A DNA stretch of 64,000 nt from Massospora cicadina (taxonomy: Eukaryota > Entomophthoromycota > Entomophthoromycetes > Entomophthorales > Entomophthoraceae), in contig JAKSZP010005263.1 in the NCBI GenBank assembly GCA_022478985.1, positions 248,001 through 312,000 of the forward strand, given 5' to 3'. The position numbers and the translations under genes were made by a program. The notes under the pieces were generated by a model, which saw only the letters and a program-made list of their open reading frames with translations, ran no database searches and was not told where the DNA came from. This document shows, piece by piece, positions 23,200 to 35,100 of this stretch (positions are counted from its first letter, which is position 1; each line of letters starts with the position of its first letter).

Positions 23200-23787
23200 A
23201 TAGTTGTTAAAGTAAATTCAGACTTTTAGAATATACTAAAAACAAACCAAGAAAAGCACAAAAATTTTAGCTGATATTATTACTATTTTGATTTGAATTG
23301 AGGCAATGATTTATGACATAATTAGGTGATTGGTAAAAAAATCTATGATCACAATATCCAAAAATTGACACCTAAACCCTAGTAATAAAATTTGGAATAG
23401 TAACATCCCCTCCCCAGCACAGTATAAAATCCAGCACTCTGTTAATGGCAGGGCGTTGAGTTTATTTTTTTCATTGCTTTACCCTTTCAAATTTATATTT
23501 AAGTTTAAGTTATTTGTATATTTAGTTATCTAAATTAGATGGTTAATGTTCCTGAAGAAGGATACGGTTTTAGAAGTAATTTTTAATTTGCTGATCACAG
23601 TATTTTGAGGAACGTTAAGACTTATCCTTACACACCTTAACTAACATAGGAACTCCACTAACCTTATATTTCTTCTTCTATTATTCCTCAAAGATAGGGC
23701 GTCGCCTGGCAGTATAGAGTTACTGTTGAGGGTGGCCAAGCACCTGCCGTCAACAGCCCAGTTTTTTTGGCTCTCTCTGTCCTAGCA
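23200..23787 (+). repeat. Gypsy A 5' LTR (left edge uncertain)
   Basis: Its 3' part (23699-23787) aligns with 51114-51207, and its 5' part with the TATA region aligns with 36240-36310. The end is CCTAGCA at 23781-23787. The left edge is blurred by the tandem pol end. Confidence 0.65.
23423..23465 (+). promoter_or_regulatory. Gypsy A LTR TATA box and predicted transcript start
   Basis: TATAAAA at 23423-23429 is followed about 31 bases on by TTGAGTTTATTTTT (from 23455). The start is complementary, with mismatches, to the bases just after the LTR. The 3' LTR copy has TTTGGGTTTTT at the same place, complementary to all of AAAAACCCAA. Confidence 0.5.
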
Positions 23788-23800
23788 AAAAACCCAACCA
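23788..23800 (+). other. Gypsy A candidate self-priming site
   Basis: AAAAACCCAACC follows the LTR directly. It does not start TGG, so tRNA priming is unlikely. It can pair with the predicted 5' end of the transcript, as in the Tf1/sushi group. Confidence 0.45.
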
Positions 23801-24289
23801 ATTTAGAAATTGTAAGTCAGAGTACAGAATTATGGAGCCAGTCGCTCAAGAAAAAGAATTTTTGTTACCACCCAAGTGACTACTATACCTCCTTTTATAG
23901 CACTATGGAATCCACTTTTGTTCACATGGAACTTTAAGGTACAGATAAACCACCTCCTTGCAGAGATTAGTCAAATGATTCTTTTGTAATGGTTAAAATA
24001 CCTATAGAACCTGCGGATTAAGCAATCACAGATTATCACATCTCTTTGGTTTCCAGGTTGAAAAACAACACCAGATAAACCTAGTGTATAAAGATAGCTC
24101 TGGTGTATAGCCATTATCAAACTCTGAAGATCCTGATTTAGCTCCTCTTTCATGTGCTAGGGCTGCTGCTATGCCAAAACAATTCATAATCAGATTCAAT
24201 AAGGTGTGGAAGCATCGCAAGGCTAAGAAATCAGATCCCTCCTTTTGTTTCTTAATGAGGTAGGTAAATTTTACCGCGTTAAATTCTTG

Positions 24290-24610
24290 TTTTTCAATCA
24301 TATTTTGGTAGGACAGTGAAAGGTTGCAGTAACTGCCCTTGCGGACACTATAGCTATGTGGAATTTCATTGTTCTAAAGATTGTACAGGTATTAGATCTT
24401 GAAGTTACCACTGGCGCACCTCTAAAAAGCATTTAGTATTCCGTATGCTAACACTTCCTATGCACAAACCACAGCGTTTTATTACACATGAGTATAAATT
24501 TGTGGAAAATACTGCAGCAAGACCAAAATCATTGTATTCTGTGATTTTAGGGATAGGATGGTGGCGCCGTCAGTCAGTGTGTATTGACTTAGAGTGGAAC
24601 ATGATAGCTT
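24290..24610 (+). pseudogene. Gypsy A protease region
   Basis: A frame reads 'HEYKFVENTAARPKSLYSVI' and then LGIGWW, the end of a Ty3/gypsy protease (hydrophobic-LG.DW). The DTGA active site cannot be read. It stands directly before reverse transcriptase. Confidence 0.5.
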
Positions 24611-24839
24611 TTACTTAATTGTCTTTCAGGCTAAATCCCCTCCTATTTACATTGGTAACAGAGAATGATGTGGTGGCAACAGTGGATTACTCTTCCACCA
24701 ATGTTGTGTATGAGCTACCTACTTCGCTTTTTTTCTCACTTCTTCAAGTCAATTTTAATGTGGAGGTACTAATCAGATGCCCAGTCACTCTGAGTTTGAC
24801 TTGAGCTTCTAGATGATGGTTAATTCGAACAATATCATT

Positions 24840-25520
24840 TGTTCCTTATACCCCTATACAGCTGAGGAAGATCAGGAATTAAAAACCTAGATTGACGACA
24901 TGGTAAAGAAGGGGTGGATAATCAAGAAGTCCTCTAACGTGTCATCACCAGTAGTATTTTCGCAGAAAAATGATAGCACCCTGAGACCCTTTGTGGACTA
25001 CAGGCACTTGAGCAATGTCAAAATCTCAAAACATATTTTCTTCTTTGGAAGAATCCATTTCTCAAGCCATTTACAAGTCAACAGACTTCACTAATCTTGA
25101 CATGTTTTGTGCTTTACCTAATGTGGGTGAAATCTATACAGGAAAGGCTGACTTCCAACTAGGCGCAGTATAGCATTTACTAGATAAAGTTCATGTCCTT
25201 TGTCTTGAAAGACGCACTAGAAGTTAACCAGCTCCATATTGATGACACCCTGATATTATCAGATTCTCCTGCGAAATTTCCTATATGCATGATACATATA
25301 TCCACTCCTCCAATATATAGCAACACTCTACGGATTTATTGTCTGTGGTTTAGCACTTCATAGAGCTGTGTTAGTTGCAAAGACGTATAAGTTGAGTTTA
25401 CAAGGATGAAGTACATTTTCTTAACCTGGTGCTGAAGAATGGGCATAATAATGCACCTTCAAAATTATAGGTCATTAGATCTTGGTCAATTCCTATAATG
25501 CAGAAGCAGCTGCGTAGCTT
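24840..25520 (+). pseudogene. Gypsy A reverse transcriptase
   Basis: The open stretch 24900-25094 reads 'MVKKGWIIKKSSNVSSPVVF' and 'LRPFVDYRHLSNVKI', matching the first RT blocks (I...SP..SPV.FV.KKDG..R.CVDYR.LN). Later blocks (TD..LDMF..., then a Q..LRSFLGF trace near 25510) are scattered across frames. Confidence 0.75.
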
Positions 25521-26110
25521 TTTAGGGTTTATTACCTTTCAGAAGAGATTCTCATTGGCTATTCATAAGTTTGTATCGCCCTAACACCCCCTCACAGGTA
25601 GTATTTGCCCTTCTGTTTGAACCCAGAGTGCCAACAAGCATTTGATGTGTAAAGGAAGTTTTTGTTACCACTCCTGTTTTGCAACATGCAGATGAATAAA
25701 TAATTTTTGTCTTGAGACGCATAGGAACAGCGTTGTTGCTGTTCTCTTTCAAGAAAATGAAGGGCGAGAACATTCAGTAGCTTGCTTTTAAAAAATTCTC
25801 GCATAATTGAGCACTCTTGAGATTTATATGAAAAAAACTAGCAGTAGTTGCATGGTCATAGACGCATTGGCAGAACCTTCTAAGGGCGCTAAAAATCCAG
25901 TAATTGTTATTACAGATCATAATTAACCTACATACTATCTCAAACCCCAAAAGCTAGCCCACAAGCAAACAGTACTTATCGTGGCTTTCTAACTTTGATT
26001 CCAAGTATGAATTGTCAATGGGGTTAGCCATATTCAACCAGATATACTGAGCCGCAATCCCCAATGGTCCCTCTATAATCAAAATTTATACTTGGGCACA
26101 GTAATTTATC
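25521..26110 (+). pseudogene. Gypsy A RNase H region
   Basis: The 'CQQAFDV' block and a decayed 'VTTPVLQHADE' block near 25640-25700 fit the segment between RT and RNase H (AF..LK..L..APVL). Later 'ALAEPSKGAKNPVIVITDHN' fits the final RNase H block. Frames are broken. Confidence 0.55.
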
Positions 26111-26439
26111 CTAACTAATCATGAACTAATACCCTCAGTCATCACTGCGGTGGCTTCCACCACTTCAAGGTTTAGGTCCAAATCCTGCAGTTACAAGACC
26201 TCCATCAGCCCTGTTACCTCTGAGTCAGGGATTGAAGTAGTGCCATCTGTCCCAGTCCCTGAATTCCCCCAAAAAAGTTTCTCCTTTATGCTGTTTTGGA
26301 ATCCCAGTCCTCAAATCCTGAGTGTTGCAACCTCCTAGCAAATATTGACGCAGGTAATGTCACATTTGTATGTTACTTACATAGGATATGGTTTTTTATT
26401 TTCACTATAAAGTCTGAGTTTCTTCTGGCTATGTTTCAG

Positions 26440-27060
26440 AGTTATTAGGGAACACCTTAACCCACCTAACATGGGTCTTACTAATGTGAAGAAATGCATT
26501 AATATGTTTTAACGTGGTTATGATTGGCATGGCCACACAAAGGACGCCCCTTTTTTTATAGAAGGTTGTCTTACCTTTTCCCATTCCAAATCAGACATAA
26601 CAGGCCGAAATGGTCTATTCCATCACTCCAACAAGAAGATGTAACGTGAGTCTCAATCTAAGAGTAATTAATTGTAGGTTTGCCAATGTTACAGGGGTAT
26701 GATGCAGTCATGGTAGCAGTGGATCGCTACACAAATTGTGGCATCTTCAGCTCTGCTTGACAACTAACTTCTGGGATGGCGCGGTTTTTTGTTTTATATG
26801 CTTTATCCTTGAATGGATTGCCCCAGGAGATAGTCAGTGATAAAGACTCATTTGTTTCAGGATTTTGGGAGGAATTGTGCGACATTATTAAAGATCACTA
26901 TTACATGGCTCTTGACATAATTATAGGAACTGATTACAGTAACAAGGTAGAGCTTACCATAGCCAAGGGCACTAAGTTGGACGCCCTACCTGACCTGAAG
27001 CATACCCTAAATCAACGATGGGTAAGGACAAAGTATGGCCAGTTTATACTAGGGTTCGCG
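26440..27060 (+). pseudogene. Gypsy A integrase core, first part
   Basis: It reads 'YDAVMVAVDRYTNC', then 'MARFFVLYALSLNGLPQEIV' continuing SDKDSFVSGFWEEL. These are the first and second catalytic Asp regions, and the second Asp is intact. It then reads 'LPDLKHTLNQRWVRTKYGQF'. That pol C-terminal block normally lies much further downstream, so its position here suggests an internal rearrangement or another insertion. Confidence 0.75.
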
Positions 27061-27479
27061 TGATGGGCTAGCCAATGTTACATCAACAGTGCTCCAGTGT
27101 ATCAGCCATTTAATCAAAAAAGATGGGTCAGCCTTTCTGGTTAAGAAATGAGAACTTGAGTCTAATTCAGTTTGAATACTTCTAAATCAGGTAAGGTTAA
27201 AATTCAATCAGTAACTAAAGTTCACGCCTACTCAATTTATAGCACCTTAATTAATGGTAAGTTAATATTATTGGCCAGATTTTGTGTATACCTCAGCAAA
27301 AAGGATGATGGCCTACTTCTTCAATTTTCTCATAATCATTCTTGGTTGACCAACATCCATGTTGGTTGTCTTCTCGATTAAACCTTTATTATATCTATAT
27401 TCTTTAAATAAAGGTTTTAAAAGTCACTTATTAAAGACTTACCTAATGAGGTCTCTATTCTTATAGCTAACATATTCAG

Positions 27480-27942
27480 AGGTATTCTATTCATGCTTAT
27501 GGTATTAACTTGTTCTCTAAAAATGTTGAATGAGTATTCCCTCATCTCATTCCTAGGAACTGAAAAGTTATAGACAATCTGACATAAACCCTGCAGATCA
27601 TTGGCATACCATCCTCAATCTGATGGCTAAAATGAATGAACCAACTATTCATTGGAGCAGCATATCTGATGCTATTCCACCGCTGTCAATCACCTAGTAG
27701 CAGACCTCTCTATGGCCTAGTTTTTCTACAATAACTTCCTACATGCATCAACGGGGGTCACCCATGTAATACTACTTGGATTATTGTCTAGATTTCACCA
27801 TTGGACCCCAAGTCCGCACCATTATTCCAGCAGCGACCAGCTTTATTAAGCACATCTGGAAGCTGCATCTTTGAGTCCAGAAACAGTTTACTAAGCCTGC
27901 TAACAAACCAAACAGTTTGTTGACAAAAAATGACATTCAGTG
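27480..27942 (+). pseudogene. Gypsy A integrase, catalytic Glu side
   Basis: A frame reads 'SLAYHPQSDG', the H.Q.DGQ.E box, and then LADLSMA. The E of the box is displaced by a stop. The domain is cut by element D at 27943. The CAGTG before the cut recurs as TAGTG at 35096. Confidence 0.65.
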
Positions 27943-28501
27943 TGTTGGGGCCATGGGGGTTGATACCACGTATTCCTTAATTTTTTGAGGTCAGCTGAAC
28001 TGAAAACCTAGGTGTTGGAGTATAAGTATTACTTTTCTTGGCTGGAAAATATTCACTCAGGATACAACGCATTGAGTGGTAAATCCTAAATATTTTTCAT
28101 ACCTATATGATTTATGAGGTTGGACAAATCGTTAATGGCAAAAAGAGTAGTCTTTATTTGTTTAGAAACAACATTATATGATAGATCAAGGAGGCTTTCT
28201 TGGTAAATCTCCAAGCGTTCCAAGCTAAAATCTATACTTATTACCAATTGGGGATTCTGTGGCTGGCTCATCTCAGTTGAGCAGGATTCAATTGCCACAT
28301 TGATCAGTTTTGAACCCTGATATTAGGCAGCTTTAGGGGAGCAATAGTCGATTGCATAAGTCAGGGTTGATCCCCAATATTGGAAGGCTGTAATTTTTGC
28401 TGGGGATTATCATTGATAAAGGTTTGGTCTATATCATCATATTGAGCTCGATTCCCTTTGGATGAACTATTCAAATCTTCAACTGGGTAGCAATCCCAAC
28501 A
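27943..28501 (-). repeat. Element D 3' LTR (left)
   Basis: TGTTGGGGCC start and CCCAACA end. It aligns with the right LTR along its length and serves as the empty site for the SINE at 34619: it has AGAAACAACATTATATGA once. Confidence 0.9.
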
Positions 28502-28559
28502 AAGCCCCTCTAGTTCTTGGAATAGGGAGTAAAACGGATGGTGAAAGCGACTATATATG

Positions 28560-31150
28560 CGGTATACTACAGTACCATGAATGACCTCTACAATTTTTTG
28601 TCATTGCCACGTTTATAAATGACTTTAAAGGGCCCCAACCAGTTGGTGCTCAATTCGTTGTCACAACCCCCAGGCTGATAATGCTAGAAAAGGAATAGGT
28701 CACCCAGTTGTAAGGTGTTCAGTGATCATGCTTGACATTAAATTGATTAGTTTCTCTACTAATGGAAGCAGATAAGTTCTTGAAAGCTAGATCCTGGAGT
28801 CAGATTATTTCGTTGCCAATGCTTCACATAGTCATTTCAGGGGCCTTAGGTAATTCTTGATCTACCATGGACTGCACTTTAGAAGGCAAATGGGGATTTC
28901 TTTCATATAAAGCCTAGAAGGGCGACATCTTAAATATTTTAAGGTAGCTTATTCTGTAGGCCAGTATCGCACTAGGAAAATATTGGGGCCAATGAAGAGA
29001 GTTAATCGTGGCCATTTCTGGAGAGTAGCAGTTAGGGTACCATTTGCCAACCTAAAATTCCATTGGTTTCAGGATGGTGTGGAGTAGAAAATACCTGGGT
29101 GGATCCCATCAGTTTGGCTAAATTATTCACCAACAATGATCGGAAGTTTTTGCCATTATTGGAGAGAATTATATTAGGGCACTCATGCTGGGTGTTAATC
29201 CAATTAGTTAATATTAAGGCAGTAGCTTTTGCTGAAGCGGATGGTAGTGATCTAGCTTTTATCCACTTAATTAAATGATCCGCAGCTAGAAGGAGGAACT
29301 GATGATTATTAGAAGCTCAAGGGAGAGGTCCTACAACATCAATGCTAATATCATGGAAAAGTTTACAGGGTGGAACCACTAAATGTTGAGATTGGGGATT
29401 TTTCCAGCTTGGCTTTTACATACTAGACAGGACTCTAAGATGTCTTGTATCAAAACAAGCATTCCTTCCCAGTAGAATTGAGCCTTGAGCCACTGGTAAG
29501 TTTCCAAATTCCCGCAAGGCCACCTTTTTAATGTCACTCCAATATAACGTCACTTTAATGCAAAGGTCACACATAGGTCAACCATTTTTGTGACATGGAC
29601 TCATACAGTTGTCCGTTTTTGGCTTTAAAATTCGCTAATTTTTTTGCTAATTGCTTTTGAAGGGTTTGTGGTAGATCTTTTCATAATTGCAATTGAGTTA
29701 GAAGGTCGTAGAGCCAATCCTCTTCAAGGTCAGTTAAAGCTAATATAGGAAGCTGGGATAGGCAATCTGCGTTTTAATGTATAGGCCCTGGATGATGTAT
29801 GATTGAAAAGTCATAGTTTTGGAGATTTAACGCCTATTGGGATAACCTACAGTTAGGTCCTTCATTTGCTGTAGTCATTGCAAAGAAGCATGATAAGTCA
29901 TTATGGTGAAGTGTTTCCCATATAAATAAAGTTTGAAATTCTTAATAAGCCATTAGTACCGCCTATCATTTGCGCTCCATAATGCTATATTTGCGTTAAG
30001 CTCTGGTTAGAGTTTTGCTATGATAGGCGATAAGATGGTCCACTAAATTCTCGTTGTGCTGAAATAAGTATGGCTCCAATGGCTATATTGCTAGTATCAG
30101 TAAAGAGGAGAAAGGGTTTAACAAAATTAGGATGAATAAGTACTGTAGAGTGAAAGAGAGATGCAAAGCAGGTCAAAGGCCTACTGTTGATTTTCTTTCC
30201 ACTGGAAGGGTATTCATTTCTTCAATAAGTATACTAGAGGCTTGGAGGTGTCAACAAAGTGGGGAATAAACTGGCAATAATATTAACATCACTATAAAAG
30301 TTGTACATCTCATAAGGGTTTAGGGGGAAATATTAGAAATAGCCAGGTCCTTATCATCCGTTTGGGGATATACTGGCTTTCCCTACCTTATGGCCCAAAA
30401 ATCCATTTCGCTCTGAAAGAAGGAGCATTTTGACATCTTTGGCTTTAACAAAGCTTGCCATAAATGCTGGAATACTTGCATGAGATAATCTATTTGTTTG
30501 GCAAAGGTCCTCAAAAATGGTAATAGCGTCAATTTAAACTAGCACACAAGAACGTTTAAAATCACCCTAAAGTCCGTCCAAGGAGTGTTGGAAGGTAGCA
30601 GGGGCGTTACATAATCCCTGCGGCATTTAATTGGGCTCAAATAGTCTTACACTTGAAATGAAGGTGGATTTTTCACGGTCTTCTGGTGACAAATTGGCTT
30701 TCCAGTATCCGCTGGCAAGATCCATAGCCAAAAATAGAGGGCACCTGATATCAGGTATAAGGAATCATCAATACACGGCAATGGATAGTTATCTTTTATT
30801 GTGATTGAATTGAGGTGGCAATAATTCGTGAAAACATGGCGACCAACATCCTTTTTCTAAATTAATATAAGCGGGGAAGCCCATGGGCTTAAAGAGACAC
30901 AAGTAACCAAATTTTAACAGTTGCTGTAACTATAAGGCCACTTGAGCTTCCTCAACTTTAAATTTTAGATATGGCCGAGATTTAAATGGAGGGTGAGCCT
31001 CAGTCTCAATTTGGTGAACTACCACGGACATTTTTCTGTAATCACTTGGTCTCAGGAAAAAATATCACAATACCCCTCAAGTAAGTTTTTGACGTTCTAA
31101 CGCTTGTTAGGGGTGAGATTGTCTCCAATGCTATTTTTAACCAGAGCTAT
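28560..31150 (-). pseudogene. Element D pol: reverse transcriptase, RNase H, integrase
   Basis: On the minus strand, near 30760-30870, it reads 'KKDVGRHVFTNYCHLNSITI' continuing KDNYPLP, the first RT block. Near 30060-30130 it reads 'PFLLFTDTSNIAIGAIL', the RNase H start. Near 29400-29460 it reads 'ESCLVCKSQAGKIPN', the CxxC of the integrase zinc-binding part. The order from right to left is correct for Ty3/gypsy. The YMDD box could not be read. Many stops interrupt all domains, so no product is expected. Confidence 0.75.
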
Positions 31151-31799
31151 GGTGGGTAGGGGATCAAACTTTAAACCTTGTAAAGAGCCAAAACAATTAA
31201 TGTCGGCAATTACTTCAATTGGGCATAGTTTTACATAAGCAATAAGGGTATACTGAGGGACTTGGTGAGTTTAATTTGTTAGATTGCCTAATAAGATAGA
31301 GATAGATTTCCCTTAAACATGATCCAAAATTTCTGGATATTTTAAAGCTTCTTTGATTAAAGAATTTGGATGTCCGCTTAGCTCCAAAATTTAATTAGAA
31401 GGGGTGAGAAACTTGATCCCCATATCCACAATGACTTGTGAGCCAGAGAGTATCATAATTGGATGGGGGCATACAAAGTAATCCCATCTTTAGCGTCCAC
31501 ATCTTAGGGGGTAACTTAGTTTTTTCTCTGACTTGATATTTGACTGTGAAAATAGAGGACATATATTCAAGAAGCATGTTCATCTTTTTGGGGCTCCTTT
31601 ACTTTTGACTGGGAGTTCAAGTCTTAATGGGAATTAAACACTAAAAGTGAAATGCATTTTTCTTTATGGTTGATAATCCAGTTAGACTCCCTAATCAGTT
31701 GGACTCCAATATGCAACTCATAATTATTGTTTCTAATGCAATAGCAGTGGCAGTAATTAAAAGTTTCCCAAATTGGAGGGAAAAGAATACGCTTCAATC

Positions 31800-31960
31800 G
31801 CCTTAGTCAACTGATTACCTGAAATCCATATTCAGCTTCATGAATCAAGTCTGGAGCCATTTTTATTTTTCTGGATAAGTTGGAAAGATATAACGTTAAC
31901 AGGTGAGCTGGTATCAATTATTTCCAGGACTTTAACCTAGTGAACAACTACCTCCACCTG
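31800..31960 (-). pseudogene. Element D aspartic protease
   Basis: The minus strand reads 'VLEIIDTSSPVNVISFQLI'. The active-site codons are at 31904-31915, where DTGA has become DTSS. The downstream PVNVIS matches the G1 protease (PVNVVS), so D and G1 proteases are close relatives. Confidence 0.65.
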
Positions 31961-34360
31961 AACCACCAAATATCTGAACCAGGAATTAACAGTTAGTAGA
32001 CTGTCATTAGGGATCTGCAGCAAAGCAAGAGAAGGTTCTTGCTGCGGACAAGCCTGGGGCTGTTCATTGCTATCTAAGGGTTTATCTGCCAGCGCTTGCC
32101 TTTTCATAGAGGAGCTGACCTCCAAAATTTGTTTGGGTAACTGCCTAGTATAAAAATAAGAAAACTAAATATTTTTATTTCTTTAAATATAGAGAGGTAC
32201 ATCAACTTTTTCCAGGAAAGCTAACACAAAACATCCTGAGGTGCTGGGAATAGAACTAGAGCTAGAACAAGGGTTTTGAGGCACTTGAGTGTTGTCAGCA
32301 TAAAGAGCCTCTTTCCCTATACTGACTGGTTTTTTGACATCTTAATTTGGCGGCTGCAACAAAAGTTTACGTTATGGTTGTTTATTTTGCAAAAATTGCA
32401 GAATAATTTAGGTGTAGGTGAATAAGGGGGTGTAACTGAATAACGCTTTTGCTGGGGATTAATATTGTTAAGATGAGGTGGCCCAGTGGTTTGTGTATTT
32501 TGGAAGGGATCTCCAGGATGGTTTTTTAAATATGGAGATGGGACGTCAAGTTAAACTTCACCGCTTTAATATAGAGTAGAATTTTATGTATATATTTAAA
32601 TGCCAAAAACGATGTGGTTATAGCATCACCTAACGTAAGATGATCCCCTGCAATCAACGTTTGAGCCTAGAGGTAAAAATTATTCACAAATCATTGGTGG
32701 TCTTTCCTTGTTTAAGGATTATTCCATAAAGGTTTGATTTTGGTTAGATAAGGTTAAGTCGTTCCTAAATCCTTGAAGCAAGACAGTCTTTGCTTCATTC
32801 CACATATGGCAATGCGTTAGATGAGGGACATAATGTCTTGAGCCATGCAACTAAGATAGTTCATCAGGTGTTGAGACGTTGGTTGTAAGTCGCTTCTTCC
32901 ATAGCGCTTTTGCAGCAATATAAGAAATGGAAGATGCTCCTCTCTCTGGAGATGTACTTTTCTTTGAACAAGGGTTTAAACATACCACTTGAGGGGTTGG
33001 AGGCCAAATGACATGGACTGACACTGGGGGCACGCTTTCACCTAATAAAGAAGCGGTATCCAAGAATATTCTTTAGAATGAAGCGCATCAACTTGAATTT
33101 GAAGGTTGTAAAAATCCTTAATTAGTAGATCTACTCAATCAAGGGTGGCACAAAGATCCCTTTTCATGGCAATGAGCTGGTTTATCTGCCACATTACGTT
33201 TTAAAGCAGTAGTGGCATCTTGGAGTTTGAGTTGATGTTGCTTGGTGGCAGCACTCTTTGCTATAACCCATGTAACACACCAGGTAGGGTTGCCAAGTTC
33301 CTGAGGCGTTCATGATGAGCGATTAGGAAAATTTTAGGGGAGAAGAAACTTGATTTTAAGTGATTTGGGCTCGTTGGGTGAAGCATCCTGATTGAACATA
33401 AGTTTTTTTTTGCTGAATTAACGCCTGGAGGCGTTCGTCAGAAATTTCTGGGTCAGCGCTAGGTCCAAAAGATCCCATTGGCCCAGGGGGTCCACATCCA
33501 CCATCATGTCTTTCAAGACTGGGGGGTAAGCGCTCACCGGGCACTCCTTGTGGCCATGAAGAATGGTAGTTATCTTGGTCACCACATACTTCATAGGTCA
33601 TTTCCTCAACAACTGGAGGCGTTAATCCATGGAGATCATATAGTTATTAACTTTGGTTTGTAACCCAAGGGTAAATTCTCTAACCTGTTTATGAATGACA
33701 ACTTCTAGTTGACTAAAACAATTAATGAGTACAATTAAAATAAATCCCATGATACTTTGATCCAGAAGGGTTAGCACTTCTTGTATCTCGTTGATAAGCT
33801 GCTAATTTTACAATATAGCGTTTTGATTTTCAATGTCAAACTGGGAGGCAGATTGGTAGAATTGGAGGAATTGCTAATGTATCATCTCCAATAATTGCAA
33901 AAGGTGGAGTAGTTCCTGATGATGGGTCTCTTGCTACTTGTAGTAGATGATACAAGGTGGGATGTACAAGTTGACGCAAATAGCATTTTGTACGTCCAGC
34001 TCCAACCTGATCTACATCAAGCAAAGAACTTTGGGCCAAATTCATCATAGGGGCTGGTACTGCAAGAGCCCATCTTCTATCATCTCAGCCTCCGGGGACA
34101 CAAGTCCCAGATAAGAGAAGCTGAAGGGCTTCATCAAAGTCTAATAAGTGCATTTGTTATCGCTCTGCAGATAGAGCGTGGAGGGTCACCTCCAATGACA
34201 GGAGAAATATAATGTTGCAGGTCGTGATATATCTCTTATGTGCATATTGTTTGACCAGTCACTAAGACGGGCAGCTTCACAATCTGCGGCGTTTTCTGAA
34301 GCCAAATTGTTACTGTTCATTGTTTATTTATTATATATTTTCACTTTGAACTTAGGGTAA
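31961..34360 (-). pseudogene. Element D gag region
   Basis: The open stretch 32851-33063 holds 'KKSTSPERGASSISYIAAKA', matching 'FTPGEGSVSSFLFVYESAM' of G1 and the C gag at 56944. The leader up to the primer site is about 1.3 kb and has no named motif. Confidence 0.6.
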
Positions 34361-34365
34361 AACTG

Positions 34366-34378
34366 GCAGGGAGCACCA
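34366..34378 (-). other. Element D primer-binding site, tRNA type
   Basis: On the minus strand TGGTGCTCCCTGC lies one base inside the right LTR. It starts like the sites of C and E (TGGTGCTCACTAC) and then diverges. Confidence 0.65.
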
Positions 34379-34379
34379 G

Positions 34380-35095
34380 TTTTCCAGGACCACGGGGTTT
34401 ATACCACATATACTTAATTTTTTGAGGCCAGGATACCCAAAGTTCCATGGTGTTGGAGATAATTTTATTTTTCTTGGCTGTAAAATCTTCTCTCAGGATA
34501 TAATGCCTTGAGTAGTAAATCCTAGATATATATTCACCCTGAATGATTTTAGAGGTGGACAAATTGTTAATGATAAAAAGAAAGTAGTCTTTATTTGTTT
34601 AGAATCAACATTATATGAAGGGTGGTTAGCCTTGAAGGTAAAAATGCTTCTACCCTAGTGCAGGTTTTGGGTTTGATACCTATACTGACTAGAAATTTTT
34701 TTGATGTGGTATATTTGTACCCAGGTCGACACACCTCAAATACTTTTTGTTTTCAGAATCAACATTATATGAGAGATCAGGGAGGTTTTCTTAATACATA
34801 TCAAAGCATTCGAGCTAAAATTTATACTTGTTACCAATAGGGGATTCTATAGCAGGTTGGCCATCTAAGTCAAACAGGATTTGATTTCTGCATAGATCAG
34901 GTTTAAACCCTGAGATTAGGTAGCTTTGAGAGAGCAATAGTCAACTGCATAAGTCAGGGAGTGATCCCTTATGTTGGAAGGCTGTGATTTTCGTTGGGGA
35001 TTATCCCTGATAAAAGATTGGCTATTTTGTCAGATCAAGCTTGATTCCCTTTGGCCATCACATTAAAATCCTCAATTTGGGTTTGAATCCTGACA
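34380..35095 (-). repeat. Element D 5' LTR (right), interrupted by a SINE
   Basis: It aligns with 27943-28501. The end is ATCCTGACA. The SINE at 34619-34754 and an 18-bp duplication account for the extra length. Confidence 0.9.
34601..34772 (+). mobile_element. SINE copy S3 (body 34619-34754) with a perfect 18-bp target duplication
   Basis: The 136-bp body is flanked by AGAATCAACATTATATGA at 34601-34618 and 34755-34772. The partner LTR (28164 onward) has this sequence once, so it is the empty site. The head holds TTAGCCTTGAAGG (box A-like) and GGTTTGATACC (box B with one C-to-T change). The tail is CCCAGGTCGACACACCTCAAATA. A tRNA-headed pol III SINE fits best. Confidence 0.9.
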
Positions 35096-35100
35096 TAGTG

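Larger units (their letters stand above)
27938..35100 (-). mobile_element. Element D: minus-strand Ty3/gypsy element with 5-bp target duplications
   Basis: The body is 27943-35095. The flanks are CAGTG (27938-27942) and TAGTG (35096-35100), equal except for a C-to-T change. LTRs are 27943-28501 (559 bp) and 34380-35095, which is 562 bp once its SINE and SINE duplication are removed. Gag, protease, RT, RNase H and integrase remnants lie in minus-strand order. It was inserted into the gypsy A integrase gene. All frames are broken. Confidence 0.9.
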
